Below are positions 33,442 through 44,600 of a stretch of 64,000 nucleotides of DNA, in pieces (the first letter of the stretch is position 1; each line of letters starts with the position of its first letter). The notes beneath the pieces are model-generated. The model was not told where the DNA came from. It saw only the letters and a list, made by a program, of their open reading frames with translations, and searched no databases. This stretch comes from Paramacrobiotus metropolitanus (Eukaryota > Tardigrada > Eutardigrada > Parachela > Macrobiotidae). A program made the translations under genes and the position numbers. The DNA is taken from positions 1 through 64,000 of the forward strand of contig NW_026570504.1 of assembly GCF_019649055.1 (NCBI RefSeq), in the 5' to 3' direction.

Positions 33442-33860
33442 GTAAATGGTTTCCACGTTGGGCGTATGGGTCCTTAGGACGAAACCCCCGTTGTAGGCAA
33501 TTTGGATGTAAAGCATGACTCTGGACTTGGACAACCTTGGGCCCTGCCATTTCACGATGAGCTGAAAAGCCAAAGCTCCTGTAGCGTGAGTTGTGCCCGT
33601 TTGGGACAACGCCTGTAGGTCGGCCTTAACGAATGCCCATCCTTTGTCCGTGTTGGAGATTTTCATCCGTTGGCAAGGAGCTCCGCTCGGATATTGCCTG
33701 GCCACTGTTGAACTTGGTGGCTCGATGTAATCGATGCGCGCTTTCTCCGGGATTGGATCTGGCAGGGCATGAGGCATTTCTCCGTAGTCCGATCAGGAGA
33801 GAACGTGTCCATTACGTTGGCCTCTCCACTCTCACTCTCAGAGAGAATGTCCAAGTTAGG
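33442..33860 (-). pseudogene. Element X copy B, conserved-domain 5' part
   Basis: On the minus strand the frame from about 33777 to 33442 matches the C-terminal domain of the 444-aa ORF of copy A. Shared order: a DKGWAFVKADLQAL / DPGWMCTFAALKAL block, then ATGALAFQLIVKWQG / ATPKIAFKLRKHWKMG, then AYNGGFVLRTHTPNVETIY / GYNESKIIRTYTNIKRMY. The remainder of the domain continues at 19887 on the other side of the inserted DNA transposon. Upstream of 33777 the frame breaks. Confidence 0.75.
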
Positions 33861-33876
33861 ACACTAGTGGTTCACT

Positions 33877-34070
33877 GGTTCTGAACCTATAAAACCACCA
33901 CAGAACCAAGTACACACTCACTTGCCGGCACGCTGTCACACTACCACTCTACCCCGTGAATCAGGTGAACCTATAGAACCACATAGAACCACCATTGAAC
34001 CACCACAAAACCAAGTGCACACGCACTTGCCCGGCACGCCGTAACGCTCCCTCTCTACCCTTTTTACCAC
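33877..34070. repeat. Diverged tandem duplication of about 90 bp
   Basis: Two copies of AGAACCAAGTGCACACNCACTTGCC with GGCACGC behind it, each preceded by runs of GAACCACC words. They lie upstream of the copy B coding remnant. Confidence 0.7.
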
Positions 34071-34640
34071 TTGAGCCTTGTTGAATAAAAATAAAAAGGA
34101 ATTTCAGGAACTTCTATTTTGGGACAAAGTTTAATCCGCCCGGTGGGGCATCGGGAATTGGATTACATTTTGAAAATTGTTGAAAGCGTTTTTTTCAGTT
34201 TTTTAATTTTTGTCGTATTAGTGGTGTCAGCACTGTCAGGATATTGCTATATTCCTCTCAAATTGACACATACTTCACTGAGTATGAAACAATCTGTTTT
34301 ACTACGTATAATAGATTTTTTGTCATCCGGTAAAAAATCATTTAAGGTGAGTACTTGGAAACGTTCGAGGAAATCTAAGCGCGAAGATCTATCGTAAATC
34401 GCGCTTCTTAGTTAACTGTACAGCTTACCCTTTCGAAACCCTGGGGCTTTGCCTGCGCTACGCACAGTAAAATGCGCAAAACAACTGTTAAATCCTAACA
34501 CAGCAGTAAAATTTGTGAACGAACTTGTATTATTGCGCGAGTTTAAATGTCTAATGAAGTGGCACAATCAATAGGATATACTTAAAAAATCCTTAAAAAA
34601 ATAAAAAACTTAAACAGAGCAATTTGCATAATATTGTAAA
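34071..34640. other. No recognisable gene
   Basis: A 92-codon ORF at 34119-34397 has a hydrophobic stretch (FFSFLIFVVLVVSALSGY), but no family match or splice context. Confidence 0.4.
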
Positions 34641-36230
34641 TCTGCTTATGTCAAAACTACCGGACACTGCCTGCACGAAATATTGCACTGAGAAACGGAA
34701 GCGCTGCTTCTTTTGTTTTCGCGGATGACATAGTTGTTTTTCGTCCTATTTCCCACGCCTCGGATTGTTTGTTGTTACAGAACGATCTATCCGTTTTGAA
34801 TGATTGCCTCACAGATAAACAGCTTTGTCTTAACGCTGCCAAGTCCGCCCACGTTCAGTTCTCGAAACAGAAGGCTCCATCCTTCTCCTATCAGTACAGT
34901 ATCAATAATATTCCCGTCCCAAAGTGCGACCATGTGAAACACCTAGGAATTTTTGTTGATCAAAAACTGAATTTCAACATTAACAGCAAAAATGTCTCAA
35001 AGAAATGCAACCGGAAAGTTAGCTACATTAATCACGTTTTCGATACAGTGACTACGGTGCTCGAATACGACTTTTCGAGCCTTTAGTCCTTTCAGTTATT
35101 GTTTATTGCTTTTTCACCACGCATCCATTGCTAAAGAAGTCGGCAAAAATCATTGAACGTTGTCAGAGAAGGTTCACTAAAACCTTGCGCCTCGGCAATA
35201 ACGTGTTGAATTACGCAGGGCGTTTGAAAGAGCTCAAATGGGATGACCTAGCCAAACGACGCTTGAAAAAAACACTAATGTTCATGTACAAATTGGTTTT
35301 TCGGGTGGTTCCAATGGGTGACCTGATTGTATTGCCGCTAAAGTTTTCTGCTGCGGTGCTGGAGTCTGTTGCAGGGTACACCAGGATATCAGAACGTCTG
35401 ATGAAGCATCCATGTCCAATCAAACCGGCTCCGACAACAATTTGTGGTAGAACGGTGACCACCGCCCATGAATCGTATCTGAACCGCGTTGTGTCCGTCT
35501 GGAACGATCTTCCCTTACAACCCATTGCCTACGTTACTTTGAACGCGTTCACTGAAGTTCTGAAGACAGTGAGCTTGAAGGATCTACCCTCAGTTAAAGC
35601 TTTCAAAAAAAGTGTAGTGTAATTACCGTTCTTATTTCAATGTTCTCTTTAAAGCTTTTTGTCTTGTTATACGTGGGTTATACCTATCATAGTAATTTTG
35701 GTTGCGAGTTAGGTGCAGAAGTTACCAAAAAGGCGATTACGTGCGTAAGTGTCGGTGCTTTCCTTTTTCCCACAGTTTTATTACGGAAATGTTTTTGAAA
35801 ATGGTAATTTTACTAATATGGGTGGGTTTTGGTTTTATGCATCGACCCCAGCGCGATCGCCTCCCCGCCCTTTTTCCACAATAATAGCAACTTATCGCAA
35901 CCGTACCGACAACATGCAGTTTTAAGTGCTTTTCATGTGCTGATGTTTGCTTTTGCATGTGTTGATGTTTTTCTGGTTTATGCTTGTTTCCGCTGGCTTT
36001 CAAGTTTTCGTGGTATTGCATTTCGATGTTATTTTAACATTTTGGTTTGTTCTCCGCTGTCCGAAGCTTAGAGGGGGCAGTCGCTTCGTTGCAAGGACAA
36101 TAAACTGCATTACATTACATTACATTACATTACATTACATTACATTACATTACATTACATTACATTACATTACATTACATTACATTACATTACATTACAT
36201 TACATTACATTACATTACATTACATTACAT
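34641..36230 (+). mobile_element. 5'-truncated LINE with RT remnant and TACAT tail
   Basis: The frame opening at about 34670 contains the RT active site SFVFADDIVVF, then KCDHVKHLGIFVD, a downstream RT block. A stop at 35084-35086 and a frame change separate it from 35128-35622, which carries the usual C-terminal region (RCQRRFTKTLRLG, SVWNDLP, FKKSVV-stop). A 3' UTR follows with AATAAA at 36099-36104 and then 24 exact TACAT units. The order and the simple-repeat tail fit CR1/I/jockey-like non-LTR elements. The endonuclease and RT start are missing, so it is dead. Confidence 0.85.
36111..36230 (+). repeat. (TACAT)24 microsatellite
   Basis: Twenty-four perfect pentamers in 120 bases, directly after the LINE polyadenylation signal. 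Confidence 0.97.
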
Positions 36231-36430
36231 AAAAGCGGGGTAATAAAACAGTACTACCTCTTCTTTCATTATGTACTCGTATTATCGCCACTGCAAATAC
36301 CAGCTATGTACACCACCATTCCCGCATGCGCACTGCACCAAAGGTTTTTCAGTTTATTTACTCTGAACGCTGCAAATACGAAGAGCGCAGACGCGTACTT
36401 AGGAACATGCAGACTAACACGACAAGACCA
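36231..36430. other. No recognisable feature
   Basis: Spacer between the LINE tail and the next foldback element. Confidence 0.4.
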
Positions 36431-36644
36431 CAAAAAAATTCGAAGTGGCTATTTTGCCGCAGTGTTTGCTGCTAAATAGCCAGTTGGCTATTTAGCCGCA
36501 CTAGGGTGGGCAAAATAGCTTGTTGGCTATTTTACCGCACGCTGCGTTAAAACAGCTTCTCAGCTATTTTGCCGCACTATGGTCGGCAAAATAGTCAGTT
36601 GGCTATTTTGACACACCATTATTGTAGCCTGTCTCGCCGCGCAC

Positions 36645-38900
36645 TTTCAATGCGCTCTGTACGGTAAAGTGTCGGAAGTTCTGTAAAACAGCGTTACTTG
36701 CTTAAAACAGCGTCTAGAGGTCCAGAGGTTGTCCCGGGGGTTTCCAGTTCTTCGCCGGTAAAGCCGGATTATCCTCCGGAGATGTCGGTTTCCGGACCGG
36801 TGAAGTTGGGTTAGTCACCGTTGACATGCGCTGTAAAGTCGTCCTCTGGGGCCGTGCAGTCGTTCTTTTGGTTGACATTCGGCTTAAGTGGGTACCATGC
36901 CACCCTGTTGGGGTGAAGCCAAGTCGCCCCAGTTTCTCGAAGCCGCGGCACTATTTGGCGCCTGGTGCACCATTCCGTCCCTAAAGAAATCCGTTTATTG
37001 TGGCACCAATTGGGCGCTCAAGACCGGATTGAGGTTTCACTGGGCTCACCGCATTCTCGCCTAAAAAACAAGCTGACCCCGGACTCAGCTTTAATTGGCT
37101 GACAAGAAGCTCTGTTCTGAGCGTCCTTATAGCGGTCAAATGGGTTAATCGGGTAGGTTAATTCCTGGTCCTCAGGTTTGTCCTTCGGGTCTGAACCGGT
37201 TTGCTATTCCACTCTTGGCCTTACCGTAGCTCAAAAAAACGTCCCCATACCGGACTTTTCTGTGACTCCGTTCTTTAACATGGGAAGCCACGGGTTGTCG
37301 GAAAATACTCTTCGGCTTTTTCTTTACTGGTGCCGATGCCTCGGGCATCGGGATGGACTTTGTCAACTTTGACAAAAACTAATACGTTCTGCGCTGGTAT
37401 TACCTCAACGGCGCTATGCCCGGCACCGGTTCGATCTTGACAGGTTTGATGGTTTTCACCCGTTTAGCTTTAAACGTATATAAACACTGCTGGCTGCTTC
37501 TGGCACCGGGACAGAGGTTACCATCGGATTGGGAGGATTTAAAGTCCGGTCGGCAGATTGCTCCGTCGGGACTTTGCATGATGGCCTACGTTTCTGCGCA
37601 ACAAATCGGTTATGCTGGAGACCGACGGGGCGGCTTGGGTTATGGCGTGCTCAGTGGAATGGGTAGTTGCTCCGGTGTCATTCTGCTCGGGCGTAAGCCT
37701 TTTTGCATTCAGCGACTGTCATTGCCGCTGGCGGGTTCCTTTCCCTGGGTCCGTAGGAGGCAACCATGTCCGCGGTTTATGCAGACGTTTCATCCAAAGC
37801 TTTACCGAGATACTCTTTCGCGGTTTTGACCAGCATTCCATACGCTGTACTGTACAGCGTACATGTGTACAGCCTGTACACATGGTGAAGAGTCCAGAAG
37901 GTATTGTGTCCTGGGAAATTGTAGCGCGATGTCTCGCTGAACCACGAGGTCCGATGGCCTTTACGATGTTTGTGGCCCTTTTGGTTTGATCGACCCGGCG
38001 TCGCCATAGGCACCGGTCGGTCACCATAGGCACGACGTTATTGACGGCAGACAACCCGTGAGTCACGGCGACATTGTTGGCACCGATCAATCGGGTGCCG
38101 TTATGGATACCAGACACCCCGGCAGCGTTATTGCTATCGGATTATAAGGCCTTGTCCCGAATTCGAAGCGAATCTCGCTATGGTACGGTTGCTCAACCGC
38201 ACGAGGTGGCTGTATGCAGTGGCCACGCCTACAGATACGGTACGCGAAGCCACCTCGCGAGGTGGAGTTGCTGTATCGAACCGAGATTCGCTTCGAATTC
38301 GAGACGAGCCCTAAGACTCCATTTTGGGTGCCATGTGGTTCAGTTAAGATATTCTTATCATGTTGAGACCCACTGATCTTGATGCCTTTCTTCGTTCGGG
38401 AAACCGAACTTGTCACGGATGGTCAATGACCATATACCGAGCAAAGCGACGGCGTTATCGTCGTCAGTCGGTCTAATGGTACCTGGCGTTGAGGTCGAAC
38501 GACTATGTTATTGTTTCCGGGTGGCTCGGTTCTGTGCAGTCTGTCCATGGTTCTCTTGTCGGGCCGCAGTTCGCTTGCGCAGTTGTTGGCAGTGTAAGCC
38601 AATCTAGCTATGGTTAGTTTCTGACTTTTACGGTTAGTACGGTCCCGTTCTGGGCTTTTAGTCCGACAAAAGTTTTTTTACCGGGCGGTAATTTATTGGC
38701 GCAATCTCGGTTTCTTGCGCTTTCCACGTGACGGTTTTCTGATGCACAGGGCTATCCTTATCCGGGTCTTTGGTTGGTGGCAGGAGGTCAGTTGAGCCAC
38801 CGGTGTTCACTGACCATACAGGTTTCCCGTCGAGTAAACCGGAGGAATTCCACCAACGTTAGTGGTGTGAAAGGAAACCAGTCCAGGGTATGAGGGTTGC
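36645..38900. other. GC-rich interior of FB3 without a recognisable gene
   Basis: Dense in ACCGG and CCGGT words. Several ORFs over 100 codons exist on both strands (37416-37829, 37612-37989, 37719-38117), but none shows conserved motifs and they overlap each other. It may be the decayed 3' part of the retroelement whose Gag is at 39987-40673. A long inverted repeat is listed separately. Confidence 0.4.
38157..38303. repeat. Inverted repeat, 20-bp perfect outer stem
   Basis: CGAATTCGAAGCGAATCTCG pairs exactly with CGAGATTCGCTTCGAATTCG. Inside lie GAGGTGGCT and AGCCACCTC, which also pair. Together they could form a long branched hairpin. Confidence 0.8.
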
Positions 38901-38904
38901 ATAG

Positions 38905-39175
38905 ATACCGTAATTATCGAATTTGAAGCCCCCCAAAATACAAGCCCCCCCCGTAATTAGAGCCCACCCCTAAGGTCGTTTGAAAGTTATAAGCCCCCCG
39001 AAATAGAAGCCCATGGGCTTAATTAAATACCGTAAAGCCCATATTAAAAATGCCAAAAGCTGGTTTGAAAATTGAAGCCCCCCTAAATACAAGCCCATGC
39101 CCGTAATTGGAGCCCACCCCGTGGGTCATTTGAAATATTTGTAACCCTGGGCTTCTAATTCGATAAATACGGTAT
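38905..39175. mobile_element. MITE-like element with ATACCGTA termini
   Basis: Ends ATACCGTAATTATCGAATTTG and, reversed, ATACCGTATTTATCGAATTAG form inverted termini of about 27 bases. The interior repeats AAGCCCCCC, CCCGTAATTAGAGCCCA and similar words. No ORF is present. No target duplication could be fixed. Confidence 0.65.
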
Positions 39176-39302
39176 ACCAAAAAAAACGCCATCCAACTGG
39201 TATTTCGCTCACTTTTGGCCGGAGATTGTTTGGCAACGCTCTTGGCTAGGGTAGTACCCACCGCCGTCCGGTAGGCTCCCTACGTTGGCTCCAGTTTCGG
39301 TG

Positions 39303-39666
39303 CCGGGTGGCAGGGCCGTAGCGAGGGGGGTGCGCACGGGCGTACGCACCCCCCTCCTCGGCTAACTTCTGAATTTATTTTGCGCCCGAATCTGGCGCAC
39401 GGGCGCGCGGGCACAAAATTCAAGGGATTTTTTGAGGGCGCAGCGGGCGCCGAAATGAGTGCGCCCGTGGCGCAAGGGCGGTTACTGTCGGCTTTGCAAC
39501 GGGAGCAGAGCCATAGCGAAGTCCAGGGAAATGCGGGGCGCAAGGGGCGCAGACTCTTAATTATACGGGCGCAGTGGGCGCAGAACGAACTTAAAATGGG
39601 CGCAACTGGCGCAGCCGATTTGCGCACCCCCCATCCTTCGGACCTCGCTACGGGCCTGCCGGGTGG
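39303..39666. mobile_element. hAT-type MITE with 8-bp target duplication
   Basis: Starts CAGGGCCGTAGCGAGG (39311) and ends CCTCGCTACGGGCCTG (39658), a perfect 13-base inverted terminus with close matches beyond. It is flanked by CCGGGTGG on both sides (39303-39310 and 39659-39666). The 8-bp duplication and CAGGG tip are hAT hallmarks. The 348-bp body is rich in GGGCGCA words and has no transposase. Confidence 0.88.
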
Positions 39667-39986
39667 TAAGATGGGGACACCTTGTAACCTGTCGCTCCTC
39701 GTGGGCACGGCGGTGCAACCAAAGGTTGCATGGTTCGGGTTTGCCGCATCTATTGGGCCACCGACATCATGACTCTGATGCCAGATCATGTACTAAGCCC
39801 CGGTTCGGGTAACATGTTGGGACGTACGACGTGTACGTAACATGTTGGGACGACGTTGGGACGTGTACGCGCATGTATCGCTGAGATGGTTCCCCCACAT
39901 AAAGTAGCCGCAGAGTATACTTTTTTGGATTGTCCCGTGCCTGAGCAGATTTCTTTTGCTCGTTTCCAGGTTCTGTTGGTTCTGGT

Positions 39987-40673
39987 TTAATTCCGGCGGG
40001 TTCGGACCATTTTGGCTTGTGTTTGCCCTTCGACCCCGGTTATTACTGGCGCCATTTCCGTTGCTGCTTCCTGCGTTGTAACTTTCGTTTGACTAGTGAA
40101 TCTGTTACCGGCTGATTCCACCATTACCGCCGTAATAAGCATCGGGTCTCGGGTTTGCACGGGCGGCATCCCTATTGCGAACGCACGCATAGCCCGCTCC
40201 CACTTTTGGGCCTCTGGCGCATTCGGCCGATGGCTTTCCCAGTCGGCATATCGCACTTCGCTTTTCTGGCGTTGAATTGTCGAATTTGGTTCAGGAAGTC
40301 CGCCGAAGTTTCCGGCATCCCAATGTCCAAGTCGCACTATGATGCCTGTTCGGTTATTCTGTAAGTACTCCTGGGCCAGCAGTTCCGAGAGACAGCTACG
40401 TGAATTTATGTTCATTATGACAATGAAATATTGCTCCGGCGTTTCTTGCCCGAAGCGGTAGATGTGGTTGCTCATCTCCGGTGAAGCGTTCGCTAAACGG
40501 TCGCTTGATCTGTAAAGCCATTCATTGACAGGCGAGCTTTCTTCACACTCGAATGTCGACTGGTTCCCGTACCAGTCGATGGCGGAACCAGAAAGTGCTG
40601 CTTCCAGTAAAGTCACGTCGGCTTCATCCAGTTGGCCGTTCTGCACGTAAAACCGTCGGACAGATTTACCCAT
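39987..40673 (-). pseudogene. Gag capsid remnant related to element X
   Basis: The 228-codon minus-strand frame contains EADVTLLEAALSGSAIDWYG and HIYRFGQETPEQYFIVIMN. These match LISRLEGQAAQWH and KYRFGQEIPEQYYDATMN in the Gag of element X copy A (46680-46900), at similar spacing. The part after about residue 130 has no match that I recognise. It has no LTRs that I can identify and lies inside the FB3 element. Confidence 0.7.
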
Positions 40674-40776
40674 CTATCTATGTCAGCCCGGTCACCGTCA
40701 CACTTCGGTAAACGGGACGCGGTGAATACGGTACAGGCAATCAGCCGGGGAATACTCACTGCGGTGCGATGCGGAA

Positions 40777-40975
40777 CGGCACAGCCGGGATTGGCACAGC
40801 CGGGAACGGCACAGCCGGGATTGGCACAGCCGGGACTGGCACAGCCGGGATTGGCACAGCCGGGATTGGCACAGCCGGGATTGGCACAGCCGGGATCGGC
40901 ACAGCCGGGATTGGCACAGCCGGGATTGGCACAGCCGGAATTGGCACAGCCGGGATTGGCACAGCCGGGAACGGC
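40777..40975 (+). repeat. 15-bp minisatellite GGGATTGGCACAGCC
   Basis: About 13 tandem units with a few single-base variants (AACGG, ACTGG or ATCGG for ATTGG). Because 15 is a multiple of three, every frame stays open, giving false repetitive ORFs on both strands. Confidence 0.95.
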
Positions 40976-40984
40976 AGGATTGAT

Positions 40985-42140
40985 CGGAGATGCCGAGTCT
41001 TTTGGAATTTGGCAATGTGCTGTTAATGTCCGGACGAACAGGACGTCCGAACGGTTTGGTCGTCAAACCAACGACAACGTCCAGGGACCAAAAATGTGCG
41101 CCGTTTATTTTGCCCATGCAACTTTTTTTGCGTTTTTGATGCGCTAAACTTGTGACAGCTGTTTTCAGCCGCACAATATCGACTGAGCAAGAAATACAGC
41201 TGAACAGCACGGTGTACGCCCAGACTGACAAAAAACTTTGGTTGGAGCACCAATAACGCCAAGATACCCGTTCGTTGAGGGAATAATCTTTCGCGCCGCA
41301 GGCTCTTTTAACAAGCCCGGTCCCTTCAATAAGCGAAAACCACACCAGTTATAAGAAAGAATGCCCGCTCACCAGTCAGATGAGAAAGTAAACTGGCTCA
41401 CCAAGTGTAGCAGGGAACGACTTTGCGATCAGCCATCTCTATAGCTGTAAGACGGCGGATGATAGTAATATCGAACATTTGAGGCAGGGAGGGCTTTTGC
41501 GATCAGTCTGTGTCCGTCAACCACGGGTTCTCCGCCTCCTTAACAAATCCGTGTAAGGAAAACACATGTACTTTGCAAGCACAGCGGCATCAGGCCAAGG
41601 ACCTTTTGTACAAATGAAAGAACCAATACCACGCAGTACGCGAGAAGAGAACAAGAGCCAGTATTGGACAAAATCTGGATACGATTCTCGTAGACTCTTC
41701 GAGAGTAAGTAAACCTTGCTTGAAGAATGGTATTGGTATGACAGGGCAGCGTTGTTATGGATACGTAACACGTGCGCATAGTAAGACTGAGCTCGTATAT
41801 CCAACGTGAGCGATGAATGCCGAGCCATGCTGCGGTAGAGGAACGAGCTAAGTGGCTCAGCTCGTGCGTGTATCTCCGCAATAGATGGATAGGGCAGCAA
41901 GGTACAAGAGGTGCAGAACAGTATGGGTGCGTGCGCTGGCCGCTGGGTACAGCGGGAATAGCACACAGTCGGGAGTGCGTCTCACACTGTCACTTTTGCC
42001 GCCTTTCCTAAAAAGGTTCTAAACTGCTGCGGTATGGTGCCCAGTTTCCAGTCCGCGGTTCCACCAATGTTGAGCATAAAGAAGACTTCGGAAAATACCG
42101 TACAGGCGACAAAGGACGTTTCGGTTCTCTAAATTGTTTC
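40985..42140. other. No recognisable gene inside FB3
   Basis: Plus- and minus-strand ORFs (40698-41345, 41517-41966) lack homology. GATTTTGCGATCAG-like words occur at about 41420 and 41498. Confidence 0.4.
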
Positions 42141-42338
42141 CTCTTTACAGTGCGGCAAAATAGCCGACGAGCTATTTCAACGCAGTGTGTGGTAAAAGAG
42201 CCAACAAGCTATTTCGCCCACCATAGTGCGGCAAAATAGCCAACTGGCTATTCCGGTGCAGCGTGCGGCAAAATAGCCTGAGGGCTATTCAGACCCCTAT
42301 TGTTATACTGCGGCAAAATAGCCATAGCCAAAAAAATT

Positions 42339-42555
42339 ACTACTGTTAGAGGCACGACAGCCTGCGTGGTAGATACGCCACTTTGCGTATGCGTACCAAC
42401 GCACAAATGCTGATTCGCCCTCTCTTGTACGTACGTGAGTGACTGCACTGCCCTCTCCGCCCAAGCGGATCTACCGCGTGCGCACTCACTGAGCATACTT
42501 GCTCTCTCGTTCCTCTCTCGCAGTATGACTCAGCGCTTATACGCTCGCTTTGGAA
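42339..42555. other. Spacer before element X copy A
   Basis: CTCTCTCG-rich. It may contain more LTR sequence, since no target duplication is visible at 42556. Confidence 0.35.
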
Positions 42556-42793
42556 TTGGATACGAGTCCAGTCTGCGCATCACATCACACATGTCTGGAC
42601 AGCACGACGTTGCCGCCAGCACTTCTTTCTCTACATTTCATTACGCGATAGAACATGCTCTCAGACACTTGACGTGTTGATTTTCATGCGAGACATTGGC
42701 CTCTTTATTCTTTCTCTCCCGCAATCACGCGGTATTTGCTCCCTTTATTTGTCAATAAAGACTTCTGTGAGCTCCCTGCGCTTGCCTGTTATA
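42556..42793 (+). repeat. 5' LTR of element X copy A
   Basis: 238 bp. It contains CTTTATTTGTCAATAAAG at 42743-42760, a palindromic polyadenylation signal, and ends CTGTTATA. Confidence 0.85.
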
Positions 42794-44600
42794 TGGTAAG
42801 CAGATCGTTCGGTTTTCTGTCCACCGGATCCTTTGAAGAGACGGTAAAGGCATGATTTCGGAGAACCTGAGGAACCTGAAGGTTGTTGTCGGATTGACTG
42901 CAAACGCAGTCTCTGCTTCAGCCTAGCCTCACTGTCTCGCGATTGTGGTAGCAACAGGTTGACCGCAAAAGCGATCCCTGCCACTCTTACATTGCCCTGT
43001 CTCTCGTCTCTTTTACACAAGACGAGCGACTCGGCTGACTGCCCTAAAAGGATGAACGGGAAATGCCCCATCTCAACTGAGGGATCAGGCTCAGACGAGA
43101 GCCTGCAGCGCGAACGGACAGCTTCTGCTAACAGGGACCTTCATCTTGAACGGCGACTCGCAACTGTAAGGGCGGTTTTCGACCTCCCAACGGCGGATCA
43201 CCGACCTGCAGGGACACCAGTAACATACCGGTAAAGTCCTGGTTACAGGTCGACACAGGTCGAACCTAGGTAGCATTCCTAGTTTCTAACGGCTGAATTT
43301 AATTTCTAACAAAGAAATTTAAGTTTTCTACGGTGAAAAGTTAGTTTTAGTCGGAGAAACCGACCTAGAAACTTAATTTTACCGACCTAACGGACCACTC
43401 TGGATAACCGACCATAGGTCGGTCATACTATTACTTTCCACTTTTGACGGACTTTCCACCGTCAGAAAAATTCCTGAATTCTCGAAAACGATTCCTGACG
43501 GCTTAAAAATTAACATTTCGACCAGAAAACATCTCTGATCGATCTAAAAATAATTTGTTTTCCTGCGGGAAATAAGCGCAAAATCGCCGAACTTCCTTGG
43601 GACGTCAGAACGCACGATTTTCAGTACTTTGAGGGCAGCCAATCGGCGTGTAGGGAAACTTCCATAGACTTAACATATTCCATGAAGTGCATCACTGTGA
43701 CGTAGGTACAGCACTAGTGTACTGTAACAGTATGCGTACTGAGTTACAGACACATCAACAACAACATCAAGTCGGACCATCCTGACCCTGGGAAGTTCCT
43801 GAACCAAAGACGTTCTTGATTCAATTCAACATCCCCACATAAAGGATTGTTGAATTTATTGCACAGAAGCAACAAGTCTCGCGTCGGTTCCACTTGAACC
43901 GACCAACCAGGTCGGACAACTTCCACCGACCAAGACCGGACAACAGCAACCGACCTCGAAGGTCGGTCAACATCAACAGAAGATGGAGGTCGGACAGCAG
44001 TCACCGGCCAAGGAAATCGGTAAAGCTCAACCGACAACAGAAGTCGGAAGGATCTCACCGACCAGGAAGGATGGATGTCCATCGACCAACCAGGTCGGAC
44101 CTCAACCGACAACACAAGTCGGAATTGAGGTTGGGCAGCTCCAACCAACCTCGAAGGTCGGACAACAGTCGCCAACTAAGCAAGTCGGTCAAGTACAACC
44201 TACCTCCCTGGAACAGAACCCAGTAGATAGCAGGTCGGAAACGGCAGTCCAGCTGACCAAACTTCCGGTCAAAATGGGAGAAACAGAGGCGCCGCCACGA
44301 AGTGGACCTCACCCAGCCGGATCACCGACCAACATACCGATGCCTAACGAAAGGGCTATTTCACCGTTAAGTCGACCTTTGCCGACCGGATACAAGCCGA
44401 CCCGAGCAACAGAAGCTCAACCAACGATGAAGTCGGACAAGTCGCCAACAAATCGACCTGTCGGCCTACTGAAGAAGCAGTCGCCAGCAATATTTGAACT
44501 CGGCGACTCGGGTAGTCAAACTCCACCACCATTGGATGACGTTTTCGACGCAACGGAAATGTAACGTCCTAATTGCGCAGATGGATTCTTCCATACGCCG
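42794..44600 (+). other. Element X leader and low-complexity ORF
   Basis: Non-coding to about 43890, then a Thr/Gln/Ser/Val-rich frame (43983-44576) built from repeats such as TEVGRISPT and KQVGQVQPT. The DNA is saturated with CCGACC and GGTCGG words. This is probably the disordered N-terminus of the first ORF; I cannot assign a function. Confidence 0.45.

Larger units (their letters stand above)
36441..42328. mobile_element. Foldback element with GGCAAAATAGCC arms and 10-bp target duplication (FB3)
   Basis: Left arm 36441-36620 and right arm 42150-42328 are inverted copies, about 80 percent alike by eye. Each is made of units in which GCAAAATAGCCA faces TGGCTATTTTGC. The outermost 16 bases (GGCTATTTTGCCGCAG) agree exactly and lie at equal distance from identical flanking decamers CAAAAAAATT (36431-36440, 42329-42338). 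A 9-10-bp duplication is typical of Mutator-like elements, to which Drosophila foldback elements have also been linked. No transposase is recognisable inside. The interior holds a decayed Gag, two MITEs and a minisatellite. Confidence 0.75.

Noticed and set aside
36111-36230. Telomeric repeat
   Set aside because: TACAT pentamers follow a LINE 3' end with AATAAA; they are its simple tail.
37416-38117. Overlapping 125-137-codon ORFs as genes
   Set aside because: They overlap on both strands in GC-rich DNA with few AT-rich stops. No motif is recognised.
40698-41345. Repetitive protein with CQSRL or GTAGI repeats
   Set aside because: Caused by the 15-bp minisatellite, open on both strands.
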